64,000 bases of DNA from Paenibacillus sp. W2I17 (GCF_030815985.1 NZ_JAUSXM010000001.1:558001-622000); one strand, 5' to 3'; counted from the first letter of the stretch, positions 16,584 through 26,086 are shown. Notes: generated by a model not told the origin, from the sequence alone. A program made the numbers and translations.

Positions 16584-18188
16584 GTGCTGATGCGTTGGAT
16601 AAAGGAGGTATTTACTTCACAAAAGCAAGGAGAAACACTTCATAAACGAACACAACATTCAAAAAGTCTGGATATTTCGCTAGAAGATAAACTTAACAGC
16701 ATTATCCAGGCATTTGAGTATAGTCCTGATTTTGTAGTTCGTGAGTTCCCTATATTAGAGGAGAAGGGTACTGCTCTAGCTGTATGTTACATGGAAGGGT
16801 TGACTGATTCTACGCTGTTGGTTGAACTTATAGACAATATCATTCAATGGATGAATACGGATCCGCTTCCGGGAGATCAGCCGAGAGATGTGTTAGTGAA
16901 AAGAATCTTACCCTCCGGGAATATCCGAAATATCGATTCGACGCAACTTATCTATGAAGCTTTATTAACAGGCCACGTCGTTATACTTATTGATGGTGTA
17001 AAGAATGTTCTTGCAGTGCCGATCGCCGGAGGAGCCAGAAGATCTGTAGAGGAACCCACGTCCCAAACAGTGGTCAGAGGACCAAAGGAAGGATTCACAG
17101 AGGAACTAACGACCAACATTACTCTTGTTCGACGGAAAATACGAACTCCTGATTTAAAATTCCAGATGCATACCATTGGAGAGTACACCCAGACAGTGGT
17201 TGCACTGGCTTACATCCAGGGTATAGCAAAGCCACAAGTCATTGAAGAAGTTACCAGACGTTTAAATGCTATCAACACTGATAGTATACTCGAAAGTGGT
17301 TACATAGAAGAATTTATTCAGGATGCACCGCTTACGCCTTTTCCGACCATGATCAATACGGAGCGCCCAGATACGGTTGCAGGCAGTCTATTGGATGGTC
17401 AAGTAGCCATTATGGTAGATGGTACGCCATTTGCCTTGATTGCACCTGTTACTTTTTTTAATTTCTTTCAAACGCCCGAGGATTATTATCAGCGTTATGA
17501 TATCTCTACCTTTCTGCGGATTATACGGTTGATCTGCTTCCTCGTATCTTTGTTGCTACCTTCGACTTTCATCGCACTAACTACATTCCAGCAGGAAATG
17601 ATACCAACTACGTTACTGGTCACCTTGGCCGCACAACGGGAAGGGGTCCCTTTTCCGGCATTACTTGAGGCCCTGCTTATGGAAATTACGTTCGAGGTCA
17701 TTCGTGAAGCTGGAGTGCGAATGCCGCGAGCCATTGGACCTGCAATCTCCATTGTTGGTGCATTGGTCATCGGACAAGCTGCGGTAGAGGCGGGATTGGT
17801 CTCAGGAGCGATGGTCATTGTTGTTTCCTTTACAGCAATAGCGAATTTTGCTATACCCTATTTCAGTATGGCCACAGCAGTAAGGCTATTACGTTTTCCG
17901 TTTATGGTACTGGCAGGTACGCTGGGGTTGTACGGCATATTGGCCGGAGCCGTCCCATTACTTGCACACCTGGTATCTCTGAAGTCATTTGGCGTTGACT
18001 ATCTGATGCCATACAGTCCGTTTTTCAAGTCAAATATGAAGGATCTGTGGTTGAGAGTACCCTGGTGGGCTATGAAGACTAGACCTGATGAGAAGTCGAA
18101 TACGAATAAGACGAGACAAGCCCCTCATCAATACCCGTCAGGATCGGATAACATTGTAGACCGTATTAATGAAGCTGAGAATGAATAA
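16584..18188 (+). CDS. gerKA: Spore germination receptor A subunit (GerA/GerKA family)
   Basis: A 534-residue inner-membrane protein. The hydrophilic N-terminal half, residues 1-245, contains the conserved LPSGNIRNIDSTQLIYEALLTG-type region and VRRKIRTPDLKFQMHTIGEYTQT. Membrane helices fill about residues 300-470 (with PTTLLVTLAAQREGVPFPAL), and the tail is basic. GerA subunits form part of the nutrient-sensing receptor in the spore inner membrane. Start is GTG 16584 (ATG 16590 is an alternative) behind a G-rich SD. gerKC follows after 12 bases and gerKB after that, the A-C-B order of gerK operons. The gerK symbol denotes family type, not a proven orthologue. Confidence 0.92.
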   Translation: MLMRWIKEVFTSQKQGETLHKRTQHSKSLDISLEDKLNSIIQAFEYSPDFVVREFPILEEKGTALAVCYMEGLTDSTLLVELIDNIIQWMNTDPLPGDQPRDVLVKRILPSGNIRNIDSTQLIYEALLTGHVVILIDGVKNVLAVPIAGGARRSVEEPTSQTVVRGPKEGFTEELTTNITLVRRKIRTPDLKFQMHTIGEYTQTVVALAYIQGIAKPQVIEEVTRRLNAINTDSILESGYIEEFIQDAPLTPFPTMINTERPDTVAGSLLDGQVAIMVDGTPFALIAPVTFFNFFQTPEDYYQRYDISTFLRIIRLICFLVSLLLPSTFIALTTFQQEMIPTTLLVTLAAQREGVPFPALLEALLMEITFEVIREAGVRMPRAIGPAISIVGALVIGQAAVEAGLVSGAMVIVVSFTAIANFAIPYFSMATAVRLLRFPFMVLAGTLGLYGILAGAVPLLAHLVSLKSFGVDYLMPYSPFFKSNMKDLWLRVPWWAMKTRPDEKSNTNKTRQAPHQYPSGSDNIVDRINEAENE

Positions 18189-18200
18189 GGAGCGATTTAT

Positions 18201-19409
18201 ATGATTCGCTTGCAGTCCATATTAATCTTACTCATGGTCGGACTGATCACTGCTGGTTGTGGAAATCGCACAGAATTAAATGATCTGGGCATCGCAACGG
18301 CAACAGGATTTGACCGGAAAAACGGAAAGTGGATCATTACCTATCAGATTATTGTACCACCAGCGAGCAGTTCAATTGGGTCGTCGTCTGGTGGATCTCA
18401 AGCCCCCGTGAACACATTTTCATCAGAAGGCAAAACGATTCGGGAAGCTGTTGCCCAAAGCAGCGTGGAGAATCCCAAAAGATTATATTTTGCACATACC
18501 AATGTCGTTCTGATTGGTGAAGAAGCGGCAAGATACGGGATTGCGGAGATCATGGATCACTATTATCGAAATATTGGTTCTCGGGAATCTGCCAAACTTA
18601 TTATTGCAGATGGTCAAGCAAGGGAGTATCTCGAAAAATTGATTCCTCCAGAGAAACAGCCTGGCCGTGCTTTATCCGAGATTTTGGAACGGAATAATGA
18701 AAAAGGGTCGTACTATCCCGTGATGAACATACATGAGGTTGCTCTGAAGATCACTTCAGACAGTGGATCAGCCGGAATTCCTGGTGTTACAACAGATACA
18801 CTGGGCGATAACAAACAGAGTTCAATTGATATTTTTAAGGAAACATCCATACCCGGGAATTTAAGAATTCAAGGATTAAGTGTATTTCTCAAAGACAAAA
18901 AGATCGGAGTTCTGAACCAAAAAGAAAGTATGGGTATCGTCTGGCTAACAGACAGGGTGAACTGGACCAACTTGACCTATAAAGGTGCAAAGGGGGAGGT
19001 GAACTCTTTTCTTGTGCGCAAAGCAAAAGTTAAGGTCGTTCCTGTGAAAAAGGGGCTTCATTATGCTGTTCAGGTAGATGCAAAGGTCGACGCTGAACTG
19101 GATGAGAGCACATCTGGTGAGGATATAGTTAGAACACACACTATTCATGAATTGCAGCGACAGGCTGAACAAGTCATTCAAGCACAGATATTGGACGGAT
19201 GGAGAGGGAACCAGAGGCTTCATGTCGATATGTTGGGGATCGCGAACAAAATACATCAAAGACATCCCAAAGAGTGGAAAGTTCTAAAAGACAACTGGTC
19301 TAGTGAATTGGCACAGATGGATATTAACATAAACGTAAACGTAACTTTGGAACGAGTAGGTTTGCTTCAAGATTCTTTCAGCAAGTTGCTTGGCGAACAG
19401 AAAGACTAA
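18201..19409 (+). CDS. gerKC: Spore germination receptor C subunit lipoprotein (Ger(x)C family)
   Basis: A 402-residue lipoprotein: signal peptide residues 1-20 with lipobox ITAGCG, then the Ger(x)C pattern NRTELNDLGIATATGFDRK, IREAVAQSSVENPKRLYFAHTNVVLIGEEAA, and a C-terminal domain with RHPKEWKVLKDNW. The C subunit is lipid-anchored to the outer leaflet of the spore inner membrane and is required for receptor assembly. It lies 12 bases after gerKA and 20 bases before gerKB, so all three are co-transcribed. Start ATG has AAGGAG upstream. Length is typical. Confidence 0.93.
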   Translation: MIRLQSILILLMVGLITAGCGNRTELNDLGIATATGFDRKNGKWIITYQIIVPPASSSIGSSSGGSQAPVNTFSSEGKTIREAVAQSSVENPKRLYFAHTNVVLIGEEAARYGIAEIMDHYYRNIGSRESAKLIIADGQAREYLEKLIPPEKQPGRALSEILERNNEKGSYYPVMNIHEVALKITSDSGSAGIPGVTTDTLGDNKQSSIDIFKETSIPGNLRIQGLSVFLKDKKIGVLNQKESMGIVWLTDRVNWTNLTYKGAKGEVNSFLVRKAKVKVVPVKKGLHYAVQVDAKVDAELDESTSGEDIVRTHTIHELQRQAEQVIQAQILDGWRGNQRLHVDMLGIANKIHQRHPKEWKVLKDNWSSELAQMDININVNVTLERVGLLQDSFSKLLGEQKD

Positions 19410-19429
19410 CACCAAGGAGAGGTTCAATC

Positions 19430-20536
19430 ATGAAATTGTCTAGGGAGCTTCGCGTATCCGAATTGGCTGTTTGTCTTTCCTTATTTGAAGTTGGCAGTAC
19501 AACCTTGTTTCTGATAGGTGGAGATGCCAAACAGGATGCATGGTTAGCCATGCTCGCCGGGGCTGCTGGTGGCTTGGTGTTACTACTCCTTCATCTGGCT
19601 ATTCATCATCAGGAACCTGAATTGGATTTGTTTCTTCTGTGTCGCCGTTATATGGGAAAAGTACTAGGGACAATCGTAAGCCTTTCATTTGTAGCTTATT
19701 TCGCCTATGAGGCTTCACGAAATTTACGTGACATCAGTGAAGTCACTGAATTGACCTTACTGAACAGAACGTCGATGTGGATCATCAGCATGATCACCAT
19801 TATCGTTGTATCCAACACCGTACGATATGGATATCGTGTACTGTTTCTCATGTGTATGATTCTGTTTCCGCTCATGGCGCTGGGCTATGCGTTAATCAGT
19901 TTCTTAATTCCAACAACAGGTCTTTTTCACTCGGATCTGGCCTTGCCTGTTATGGAGAATGGGTGGAAGCCGATTTTTCAAGCTGCTTTTCCGGAGATCG
20001 TATCCTTTCCATTTGGGCAGGTTGTCTTATTCCTGGTCTTTTATCCCTATGCTCGGAAAGGAAGGAATCTTAACAGAGCGGTGATCATCGCCTATATCCT
20101 AACGGCTCTCGCTTTAACATTTATCAATCAACTTATCATTTTTGTCTTGGGTCCTCAGATTGCTGCCTATAGTACACTCCCGCTTTTGGAGACAGTACAA
20201 TTAATCAATTTGACTGAAGTGTTTGAACGGATGGATGCCTTGTTCACTTTACTCCTTTTCCTCGGATTGGGTATTAAAATGGCTGCATTTTTCCATGGAG
20301 CCGTGATTGGACTCGAAAGAATAACTGGAGCGAACTATAGGAAATGGGTGTTTCCAGTAGCGCTTATTCTATATGGATTGTCTTTTTTATCACCGACATT
20401 TACAGAACACATTGAGATAGGGCGAGGATACACATTGAATTATACTTCTCCTGTATTTCAGATTTTTTTACCCGTACTACTATTGGTTGTCATTCTCCTG
20501 AGAAAAAAAGGTATGCAGAAAAGCGAAAAAAACTAG
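19430..20536 (+). CDS. gerKB: Spore germination receptor B subunit (GerAB/GerKB permease family)
   Basis: A 368-residue integral membrane protein with about ten helices, beginning ELRVSELAVCLSLFEVGSTT and containing the conserved SEVTELTLLNRTSMW-like segment. It belongs to the endospore germination permease branch of the APC superfamily and is thought to bind the germinant (amino acid or other nutrient). The gene starts with GGAGAGG 9 bases upstream and closes the A-C-B operon. The identity of the germinant cannot be read from sequence. Confidence 0.93.
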   Translation: MKLSRELRVSELAVCLSLFEVGSTTLFLIGGDAKQDAWLAMLAGAAGGLVLLLLHLAIHHQEPELDLFLLCRRYMGKVLGTIVSLSFVAYFAYEASRNLRDISEVTELTLLNRTSMWIISMITIIVVSNTVRYGYRVLFLMCMILFPLMALGYALISFLIPTTGLFHSDLALPVMENGWKPIFQAAFPEIVSFPFGQVVLFLVFYPYARKGRNLNRAVIIAYILTALALTFINQLIIFVLGPQIAAYSTLPLLETVQLINLTEVFERMDALFTLLLFLGLGIKMAAFFHGAVIGLERITGANYRKWVFPVALILYGLSFLSPTFTEHIEIGRGYTLNYTSPVFQIFLPVLLLVVILLRKKGMQKSEKN

Positions 20537-20555
20537 CTGGAAATATGCACTGGAA

Positions 20556-20588
20556 TTAAAAAACGACCCGGTCGTAACTGAGTCGCTT
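20556..20588 (-). terminator. Terminator of the CotF-like gene
   Basis: On the minus strand ACGAC-CGG-GTCGT followed by six T forms a short stem with a U run, just after the cotF-like stop. The stem is only 5 bp, so confidence is moderate; the preceding CGACTCAGTTAC could extend it. Confidence 0.55.
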
Positions 20589-20601
20589 TAGGCGTTAACC
20601 A

Positions 20602-20913
20602 TTAGTTGTCATCCAACAATTTCAACGCCATGTCTGACTTCTGTAAATCGTGTTCAACTTGCTCTTCTATACTATAGGGATGATACATCTCATTTTTGAT
20701 CATATAATCTGCGATCTTTTGGTGGGTTTCGATTGCAGTATCCAATTGAGCCTTAAGGACTTTCCGAACTCGGGGGGTTGCAGTTTCGGTAAGAGCTATT
20801 GCATAGGTACGTACCGCTGACTTAGCAGAGAGGAGCATATCGGTAGCAATGGCCAAATCATCCATGGGAGCAATGGCTTTAACGAGCATTTCTTTCGTTT
20901 TGGTTGTAGTCAT
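20602..20913 (-). CDS. CotF-like spore coat protein
   Basis: A 103-residue all-helical protein resembling the CotF coat domain: an N-terminal MTTTKTKEMLVKAIAPMDDL, then LLSAKSAVRTYAIALTETATPRVRKVL near residues 27-53 and HQKIADYMIKNEMYHPYSIEEQ near 65-86. The family forms part of the spore coat as a ferritin-like bundle. It lies 13 bases downstream of a 64-residue partner gene on the same strand. Both are between the germinant receptor operon and a manganese catalase, suggesting a sporulation-expressed cluster. Confidence 0.8.
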   Translation of the reverse strand: MTTTKTKEMLVKAIAPMDDLAIATDMLLSAKSAVRTYAIALTETATPRVRKVLKAQLDTAIETHQKIADYMIKNEMYHPYSIEEQVEHDLQKSDMALKLLDDN

Positions 20914-20926
20914 AAGAGAACCCTCC

Positions 20927-21121
20927 TTATTTTAATAGGGATTTTAATTCTTCAATAGCTTTTGAAGAGTTGTCCAAATCTTCTTCGATTAAGGATTTTA
21001 GTGTGTCGTCTTTTACGAGTTCCAGCATCGTTACGGCTTTGGTGGCACACGAAGTTTTGAGAGTTAGCAGTTCATGTACTTCGAGTTTCTCATGTAATGC
21101 AAGTTCCTTAGTTGCCATCAT
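20927..21121 (-). CDS. Small helical coat-associated protein, unassigned
   Basis: A 64-residue acidic, two-helix protein (ELALHEKLEVHELLTLKTSC, then a C-terminal DNSSKAIEELKSLLK). It has no signal or membrane segment. The pattern recalls the N-terminal half of CotF-type coat proteins, and it precedes a CotF-like gene by 13 bases on the same strand, so the two likely form one unit in which the smaller subunit mirrors half of the CotF bundle. ATG-ATG start behind GGAGGTGC. Family assignment is inferred. Confidence 0.7.
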   Translation of the reverse strand: MMATKELALHEKLEVHELLTLKTSCATKAVTMLELVKDDTLKSLIEEDLDNSSKAIEELKSLLK

Positions 21122-21221
21122 TAAGCACCTCCAGAATTGATTATTCTATTATGTTGTACCCTGCTATAAATCATATAAACAGAATTAATTCAAAATATTT
21201 TAAAAAATAGAAATCAAAACT

Positions 21222-22061
21222 TTATTTGTCTGTTGATTTCATATCCAGGTCATGATGAAGTTCTGTAGCAGGGATGACGGGCTCAGGTATCTGTCCCTTT
21301 GGAACAGGATTGGAGATATATACATAGTCTCCGGTTCCATCAGGTGCACTTCCTGTAGCCCATAAACCTTCGGCGGATTCAGTTCCCTCGGAGAGATTCC
21401 AGAATTCATAGGCCTGCGGCTGAGATTCTTGCTCGGCTTCTGGAGGGAAAGAAGCTGGAACAACGACTCCGTTTTTTTCCTCCAGTTCCTGAATAGCTGC
21501 CATCCATTGATACTGGTGATAACGGTCACGTGCTAACATTTTACGGAAAGTAGCCCGTACGCCTTCATCTGTTGTCATATGGTACAGTCTTGCTACCTGA
21601 AGGCGACCCTGACTCTCGGCATGCAAATTGGAACGCATGTCTGCAAGCAAGTTACCGCTTGCCACGATATAAGAACCATTCCACGGAACACCGTTTGAGT
21701 TGGTTGGCAAACCACCAAGACCGCTGACGAGCAGATGTTGTGGGTTGATACCGCCCATAATTGCAGCTGTCACAGGATCCTCAGCGGCTTGTTGTTGTTC
21801 CTCAGGAGTAGCACCATCCAGCAACTGACTGATCAATGAGCAGAGCATCTCGACATGTCCAATTTCTTCGGTGCCAATATCCATGAGCATATCTTTATAT
21901 TTCTCTTCACCTCGACAATTGAAGCCCTGAAAAAGATACTGCATCATGACGGTCATTTCACCAAATTGTCCTCCCAATACTTCTTGAACCTGACGTGCCA
22001 GCATGGGATCGGGACGATCTACTTTGACTTCAAATTGCAACTCTTTTTGATGTCGAAACAT
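21222..22061 (-). CDS. Manganese (non-haem) catalase family protein, spore-type
   Basis: A 279-residue protein with all dimanganese ligands: Glu35 (GGQFGEM), Glu66 and His69 (EEIGHVE), Glu149 (HAESQG) and His182 (RYHQYQW). It aligns with the fragment at 12467-12827 and is a different subtype from the catalase at 12847-13701. The family detoxifies hydrogen peroxide; CotJC-like members reside in the spore coat. The start ATG 22061 follows GGAGGG by 6 bases; further upstream in-frame codons lack an SD. Neighbouring coat-type genes on the same strand support sporulation-linked expression. Confidence 0.9.
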   Translation of the reverse strand: MFRHQKELQFEVKVDRPDPMLARQVQEVLGGQFGEMTVMMQYLFQGFNCRGEEKYKDMLMDIGTEEIGHVEMLCSLISQLLDGATPEEQQQAAEDPVTAAIMGGINPQHLLVSGLGGLPTNSNGVPWNGSYIVASGNLLADMRSNLHAESQGRLQVARLYHMTTDEGVRATFRKMLARDRYHQYQWMAAIQELEEKNGVVVPASFPPEAEQESQPQAYEFWNLSEGTESAEGLWATGSAPDGTGDYVYISNPVPKGQIPEPVIPATELHHDLDMKSTDK

Positions 22062-22144
22062 ATGATTCCCTCCAATAATGTTTAAATTTCTGAATGAATT
22101 CAAAATTTTATTAACCTGATCATTGGAAATTAAACAGTAAAATA

Positions 22145-22189
22145 GCAAAAAGACAAAGCAGAAGAATGGGGGCTTCTCCTGCTTTGTCT
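22145..22189 (-). terminator. Terminator of the DUF3231 gene
   Basis: On the minus strand AGACAAAGCAGG-AGAAG pairs with its complement across a G-rich loop, then TTTTTG follows. It lies between the DUF3231 stop and the catalase start. Confidence 0.8.
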
Positions 22190-22232
22190 CTTCAATTCAC
22201 TACAACATATTGTACACGTCTTCCAATGAACT

Positions 22233-22746
22233 CTATTCTGAATCCGGTCTTTTGACTTGAAGCGGTGGGGGAATAAGCCAACCTTTTTCTTTGTTCATTT
22301 GAAGAATTCGGAGGCCTAGAGCTGTTTTGGTCGCATGATATTTAGCAAATAGCGCGCCAATATCTTCTCTGATCGATTGCCCAATCGTTTGGCTTGCAGC
22401 AACCAGACCCATGGCTGTATCGGCTGTTACTTTTGCAGCAATCTCAGGATCTGTGAATCTTGCGCCAGCCGGGATATCCTCAAACTCAACATGTGGTCTT
22501 TTCTGGCAGTGTTGGTGCAGGGGCAATACCATTTTCAGTCAATAGTGTATCGCATTCTTTAATTTCGAGTTTGGCTTGGTCCAGCAGATCTTCCAATATT
22601 TTCTTTAAATCTTTATCTCCTGCATGACTCATATAAGCTTGATAGCAAGACACAGCGCCTTTGGCTATTGTGGAACATTGCCATACACTAAAGATTTCAC
22701 CATAATGCATCGGCTCGTTCTTGGGGTTGCCACTTAGAATACCCAT
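22233..22746 (-). CDS. DUF3231 family coat-type protein, frameshifted in this sequence
   Basis: Two overlapping frames together make a 170-residue DUF3231-like helical bundle. The first half, from ATG 22746, runs MGILSGNPKNEPMHYGEIFS onward to TLPEK. The second resumes RPHVEFEDIPAGARFTDPEI and ends PPPLQVKRPDSE. Deleting one base of the TTTT run at 22499-22502 (AAAA in the coding sense) joins them as LPERPHVEFED. DUF3231 proteins resemble ferritin-like coat proteins and are widespread in Bacillales sporulators; their function is unknown. SD GGAGGG precedes the start. The single-base break may be a sequencing artefact. Confidence 0.83.
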
Positions 22747-22910
22747 GATTTGATTTCCCTCCAGTATGTTAATTTACCACCAACTTATGATCGCCTGTAT
22801 TCTATAAAATTATGCACTGAACAGGGAATGGAGGATGTCATATAGATTAACATCATATTTATTATGTAAACCAAATGAATCCAAACTATTTTATCTTGTT
22901 ATTCAAAAAG

Positions 22911-22938
22911 GAAAAACCAGCAGAACAGGTCTGCTGGT
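22911..22938 (-). terminator. Terminator of the amidase gene
   Basis: ACCAGCAGA / TCTGCTGGT (22916-22924 and 22930-22938) with a run of A on the plus strand, i.e. T on the minus strand after the stem. It lies directly after the amidase stop. Confidence 0.88.
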
Positions 22939-22957
22939 AGGAGTGCAACGTGTATTT

Positions 22958-24457
22958 TTAGACTGGAAAAAGTGGGTTACCATTCATCCCGATCCATAAT
23001 TCTGACTTTTCAAGCTGTCCAGCCAGATGTAATAACCAATCTTCACGTCCCTTGGTTGCCATCACCTGAACACCCATTGGCAAACCTTCTGGTGTCATAT
23101 GAAGAGGCACACTAATCGCAGGTTGGCCTGTCAGATTCGCAAGCTGGGTGAACGGAGTATAGGTGAGACTCGGCTCAAACATTTCATAGATGAGTTGCTG
23201 CTGCTGGGTCTTGTCCAATTCACTAATTCGCATCAGATTACGGATCTGTTCGTCATGAGGTGTTAATTCACCAATCTTAGGCGCAGGAAAAGCATTAACA
23301 GGTGTGACGTAGAAGTCATAACGTTCAAACAAGGTAGACATCTGAGCTGCAGCTACATCCCATTCTGCTAAGCTATGTACAAATTCCGCAGCGGACACCT
23401 TTTTGCCAGCTTCAGCCAGAACCCAGGATTCAATCTCCATATCATCAGAGGTCAGAGCCCGGCCCATGGATCGTTCCATGGAAGAGATCATGGCGGCCAT
23501 CTCACCACTGTTCATCATGTAATAGTTCTCCATCAACCTGACTCCATTGACTGGACTCAGTTTTTCTTCAACATGATGACCTTGATCTTCCAACCAGCGA
23601 ACGAGCTTGTATACAGACTCTTTGGCTTCTGCGCTGACAGGTGTGCCCACGGGCGAATCCGTTGTGTATGCAATTTTCAGTTTTCGTTGATGTGGATAGC
23701 TCATATCAGCCAAGTAACTGCCTGGAAAGAGTGGAGCATGGAACGCAGCTTCGGGTTGAATGACTTGCAAAGTATCGAGCAGGGCGGCGCTGTCCCGAAC
23801 CGAGCGGGATAGGGCAAAATCAATGGATGCGCCTTGCCATTGACGACCAACTCCAGGCCCCACAGGTGTCCGTCCGCGCGTTGGCTTTAATCCAAACAAT
23901 CCGCTAAAGGAAGCCGGGATACGAATCGAACCTCCTCCGTCACTGGCTCCGGCAAGAGGAACAATACCCGAAGCTACAGCAGCAGCGGCACCACCACTTG
24001 ACCCACCTGGGGAGTGATTGATATTCCATGGATTGCGAGTTGGGCCATGAAGACGGGGCTCGGTAATATTTTTCAAACCAAATTCAGGCGTATTGGTATG
24101 TCCTATGAAGATAAAGCCTGCATCACGGAGTCGAGTGACAAAATTGGAATTGCGTAATGCCCGATGCTCGCTGAACAAACGGGAGCCTGAAGTCAGAAAT
24201 TCACCTTCCAAGGATTGCGAGATATCTTTCAGGAGCAGGGGAACACCGGCAAAGGGTTGTTCTCCAGGGCGAACCAAACCGGCTTCCTCCCGTGCGCGAT
24301 TTTCATATGTACGAATAACCGCATTAAGTTGCGGATTCACTTCTTCAAGGCGTGCAAACGCCGCTTCCAGCATTTCAACCGGGGATATCTCCCGGGATCG
24401 GATCAGTTCAGCCAAACCTACGGCGTCGTAGGAGGTATATGAGAATGAAGACATCAT
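22958..24457 (-). CDS. Amidase signature family hydrolase
   Basis: A 499-residue amidase-signature enzyme. The Ser-cisSer-Lys core is visible: Lys in VPLLLKDIS, the Gly/Ser-rich [18 protein letters not shown] and [22 protein letters not shown]. Family members hydrolyse amide bonds in cytosolic substrates (amino-acid amides, nylon oligomers, GatA-type glutamine). The long insertions and C-terminal [20 protein letters not shown] fit the 6-aminohexanoate-cyclic-dimer hydrolase-like branch rather than GatA. No gatC/gatB is adjacent. ATG 24457 behind AGAGGAA is preferred over the longer frame. Substrate unresolved. Confidence 0.88.
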   Translation of the reverse strand: MMSSFSYTSYDAVGLAELIRSREISPVEMLEAAFARLEEVNPQLNAVIRTYENRAREEAGLVRPGEQPFAGVPLLLKDISQSLEGEFLTSGSRLFSEHRALRNSNFVTRLRDAGFIFIGHTNTPEFGLKNITEPRLHGPTRNPWNINHSPGGSSGGAAAAVASGIVPLAGASDGGGSIRIPASFSGLFGLKPTRGRTPVGPGVGRQWQGASIDFALSRSVRDSAALLDTLQVIQPEAAFHAPLFPGSYLADMSYPHQRKLKIAYTTDSPVGTPVSAEAKESVYKLVRWLEDQGHHVEEKLSPVNGVRLMENYYMMNSGEMAAMISSMERSMGRALTSDDMEIESWVLAEAGKKVSAAEFVHSLAEWDVAAAQMSTLFERYDFYVTPVNAFPAPKIGELTPHDEQIRNLMRISELDKTQQQQLIYEMFEPSLTYTPFTQLANLTGQPAISVPLHMTPEGLPMGVQVMATKGREDWLLHLAGQLEKSELWIGMNGNPLFPV

Positions 24458-24774
24458 GATCGTTCCTCTCTGAATATAATTCATCTGTTTATTCCATATG
24501 TCATCGTACCACCGGATTGGATAAAAGACAAAACATAGAAGAGACTTAGCGCGATGATTTTGATATTCGGTATGAGAGGAGGGAAAAGAGGGGCATTTGC
24601 ATTTGCGATATAGAAATAAAGCGCAGGTTTAATAGCTCATATTGCTAATTGAGAAAATAATCGAGTAATATCGAGTAATGGAAATAAAAAAACCACTGCT
24701 CATCTAATTTGATGTGCAATGGTTTTATTTTATATTTGACTATTTGTTGATATGTGAACCTCAGATATATCCAC
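24458..24774. other. Intergenic region with a terminator
   Basis: About 317 bases upstream of the amidase. Apart from the hairpin at 24686-24732 it holds no supported gene. A duplicated 9-mer TCGAGTAAT occurs at about 24660-24680. A presumed amidase promoter lies here but was not resolved. Confidence 0.5.
24686..24732 (-). terminator. Terminator of the EamA transporter gene
   Basis: AAAACCACTGC-TCATC pairs with GATG-TGCAATGGTTTT with one mismatch, giving T runs on both strands. It lies downstream of the transporter stop (24775) on the minus strand. Confidence 0.8.
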
Positions 24775-25755
24775 TTACTCTGTACGCAGCTTCGGTGCAG
24801 CATCAGCCGCAGTTGATGATCTTTCCTGCTGTCTGGAAATGGCGAAGAGGGCCACCCAGATCAGGATAAAACCAAGCAGCTGCTCCCATGTAATTAGTGT
24901 ACGGAAAGCAATCCAGTTCACTAACACACCCGCCATCGGGAAGCTAAGTTCTGCGAGTGTTGCAACAGATGCTTTGGTTGACGACAGACCTTTGTAATAC
25001 AACAGAAGACTGAGCAAACCTGGTAACAATGCCTGACCGAGAATGTTGAGGATGACAGCAGTCTGTTCACCCGTTCCGGACGGAAACGTCCATGCCGCAC
25101 CTTCATTCCACGTCATAAAGATCAGAAGCGGGAGAGCAACTACAAAGCGCAGGGAGGTGACCGTTTCATAACGCGCCTGTCCCAGCATCAATCGGCCCAT
25201 AACGGTTGAACCTCCCCATAAGGCAGCAGCCCCAAGGGATAACAAGCTTCCAGCATGAATCCAGTTGTCCCAGTTACCTAATGGCAATGTGAAGCCAAAT
25301 GTAAGCAGGTAGGTTCCTGCTAATGCAATGAAGAACAATCCACCGAAGCGACGTGGCAAGGTTTCTTTTAATAACAGTTTAGCCAGCACGATGGCGAAGA
25401 GTGGTTGCATTTTTTGTAATAAAAGTACCGTATTCGGATCATTATGTGTTAGTGCCATGGTGAACAATACCGTTGCGAGTGCTGATCCTCCCCATGAGAT
25501 AAAAATCACGGCAATCCAGTGGCGAGCACGCAGGTTTTTCAGGTCAGACCGGAATTTCCACAGCACGGGAATGGCAATAAGACTGACGATGATGTGTTCC
25601 ACAAGTACAATCTGCGTGGATGTCATCGTGTTTAGCAAAATAATGCGGAAGAGTGGGTCGACACCCCATAAGGCGGCGCCGAGAACTACAAGCCAGAATC
25701 CGGTATTACTTCGTTCATTGCGGTAAACAGGTGATGCTGCTGATGTCTTTTCCAT
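24775..25755 (-). CDS. EamA/DMT-family transporter under an FMN riboswitch (candidate flavin transporter)
   Basis: A 326-residue membrane protein of ten predicted helices, a duplicated EamA unit (helices 1-5 and 6-10). Examples are LGAALWGVDPLFRIILL in the first repeat and LGAAALWGGSTVMGRLML in the second. The start ATG 25755 lies behind GAAGGAG; upstream in-frame codons run through the riboswitch leader and are not translated. Because an FMN riboswitch plus terminator lies in its 5' leader, riboflavin or a related flavin is the expected cargo. EamA proteins of the RibN type elsewhere import riboflavin. Direction (uptake vs efflux) is inference. Confidence 0.88.
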   Translation of the reverse strand: MEKTSAASPVYRNERSNTGFWLVVLGAALWGVDPLFRIILLNTMTSTQIVLVEHIIVSLIAIPVLWKFRSDLKNLRARHWIAVIFISWGGSALATVLFTMALTHNDPNTVLLLQKMQPLFAIVLAKLLLKETLPRRFGGLFFIALAGTYLLTFGFTLPLGNWDNWIHAGSLLSLGAAALWGGSTVMGRLMLGQARYETVTSLRFVVALPLLIFMTWNEGAAWTFPSGTGEQTAVILNILGQALLPGLLSLLLYYKGLSSTKASVATLAELSFPMAGVLVNWIAFRTLITWEQLLGFILIWVALFAISRQQERSSTAADAAPKLRTE

Positions 25756-25800
25756 ATTCAGGACTCCTTCGTCAGAACACGGAATCTTCAGTTGGCAAAA

Positions 25801-25845
25801 TCGACAAAAGCCCCCGTTTTGGTATATACCAAATAAACGGGGGCT
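25801..25845 (-). terminator. Intrinsic terminator of the FMN riboswitch expression platform
   Basis: On the minus strand AGCCCCCGTTT pairs perfectly with AAACGGGGGCT around a loop of 15 bases, then TTTGTCGATTTT. It lies between the aptamer and the EamA start, so ligand binding probably favours this hairpin and stops transcription. Confidence 0.88.
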
Positions 25846-25902
25846 CATCCAAGGACATGCGTCAGGAAAGAGGCCTTCCCGTGAACGGCATGTCAATGTG
25901 TT

Positions 25903-26051
25903 GATCTTCTCTCATCCGGACTGTACCGTCGGCCTTGGATTCACACCAAGTCAGTCGCTAAATGTCCTTTGTTAAGAACTTATAGCGAGTCGCGGGCTGG
26001 TTCCGAAGAACATCACCGCCGGTTGGGAATTGCACCCTACCCCGAAGATCC
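25903..26051 (-). promoter_or_regulatory. FMN riboswitch (RFN element)
   Basis: Read on the minus strand the RFN core is clear: GATCTTCGGGG opening, AATTCCCAACCGGCGGTGAT, AGCCCGCGA, TTGGTGTGAATCCAAGGCCGACGG and GTCCGGATGAGAGAAGATC closing. GATCTTC (26050-26044) and GAAGATC (25909-25903) form P1. The aptamer binds flavin mononucleotide and controls riboflavin synthesis or transport genes. Here it governs the EamA transporter. Confidence 0.97.
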
Positions 26052-26057
26052 TATTCA

Positions 26058-26086
26058 ATTATATAGTGTGTTGAACAAGCTGTAAC
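26058..26086 (-). promoter_or_regulatory. Sigma-A promoter of the FMN-riboswitch transcript
   Basis: A perfect TATAAT (minus strand, 26063-26058) and a -35-like GTTACA (26086-26081) are separated by 17 bases. Transcription would begin at the 5' edge of the aptamer. Confidence 0.7.
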
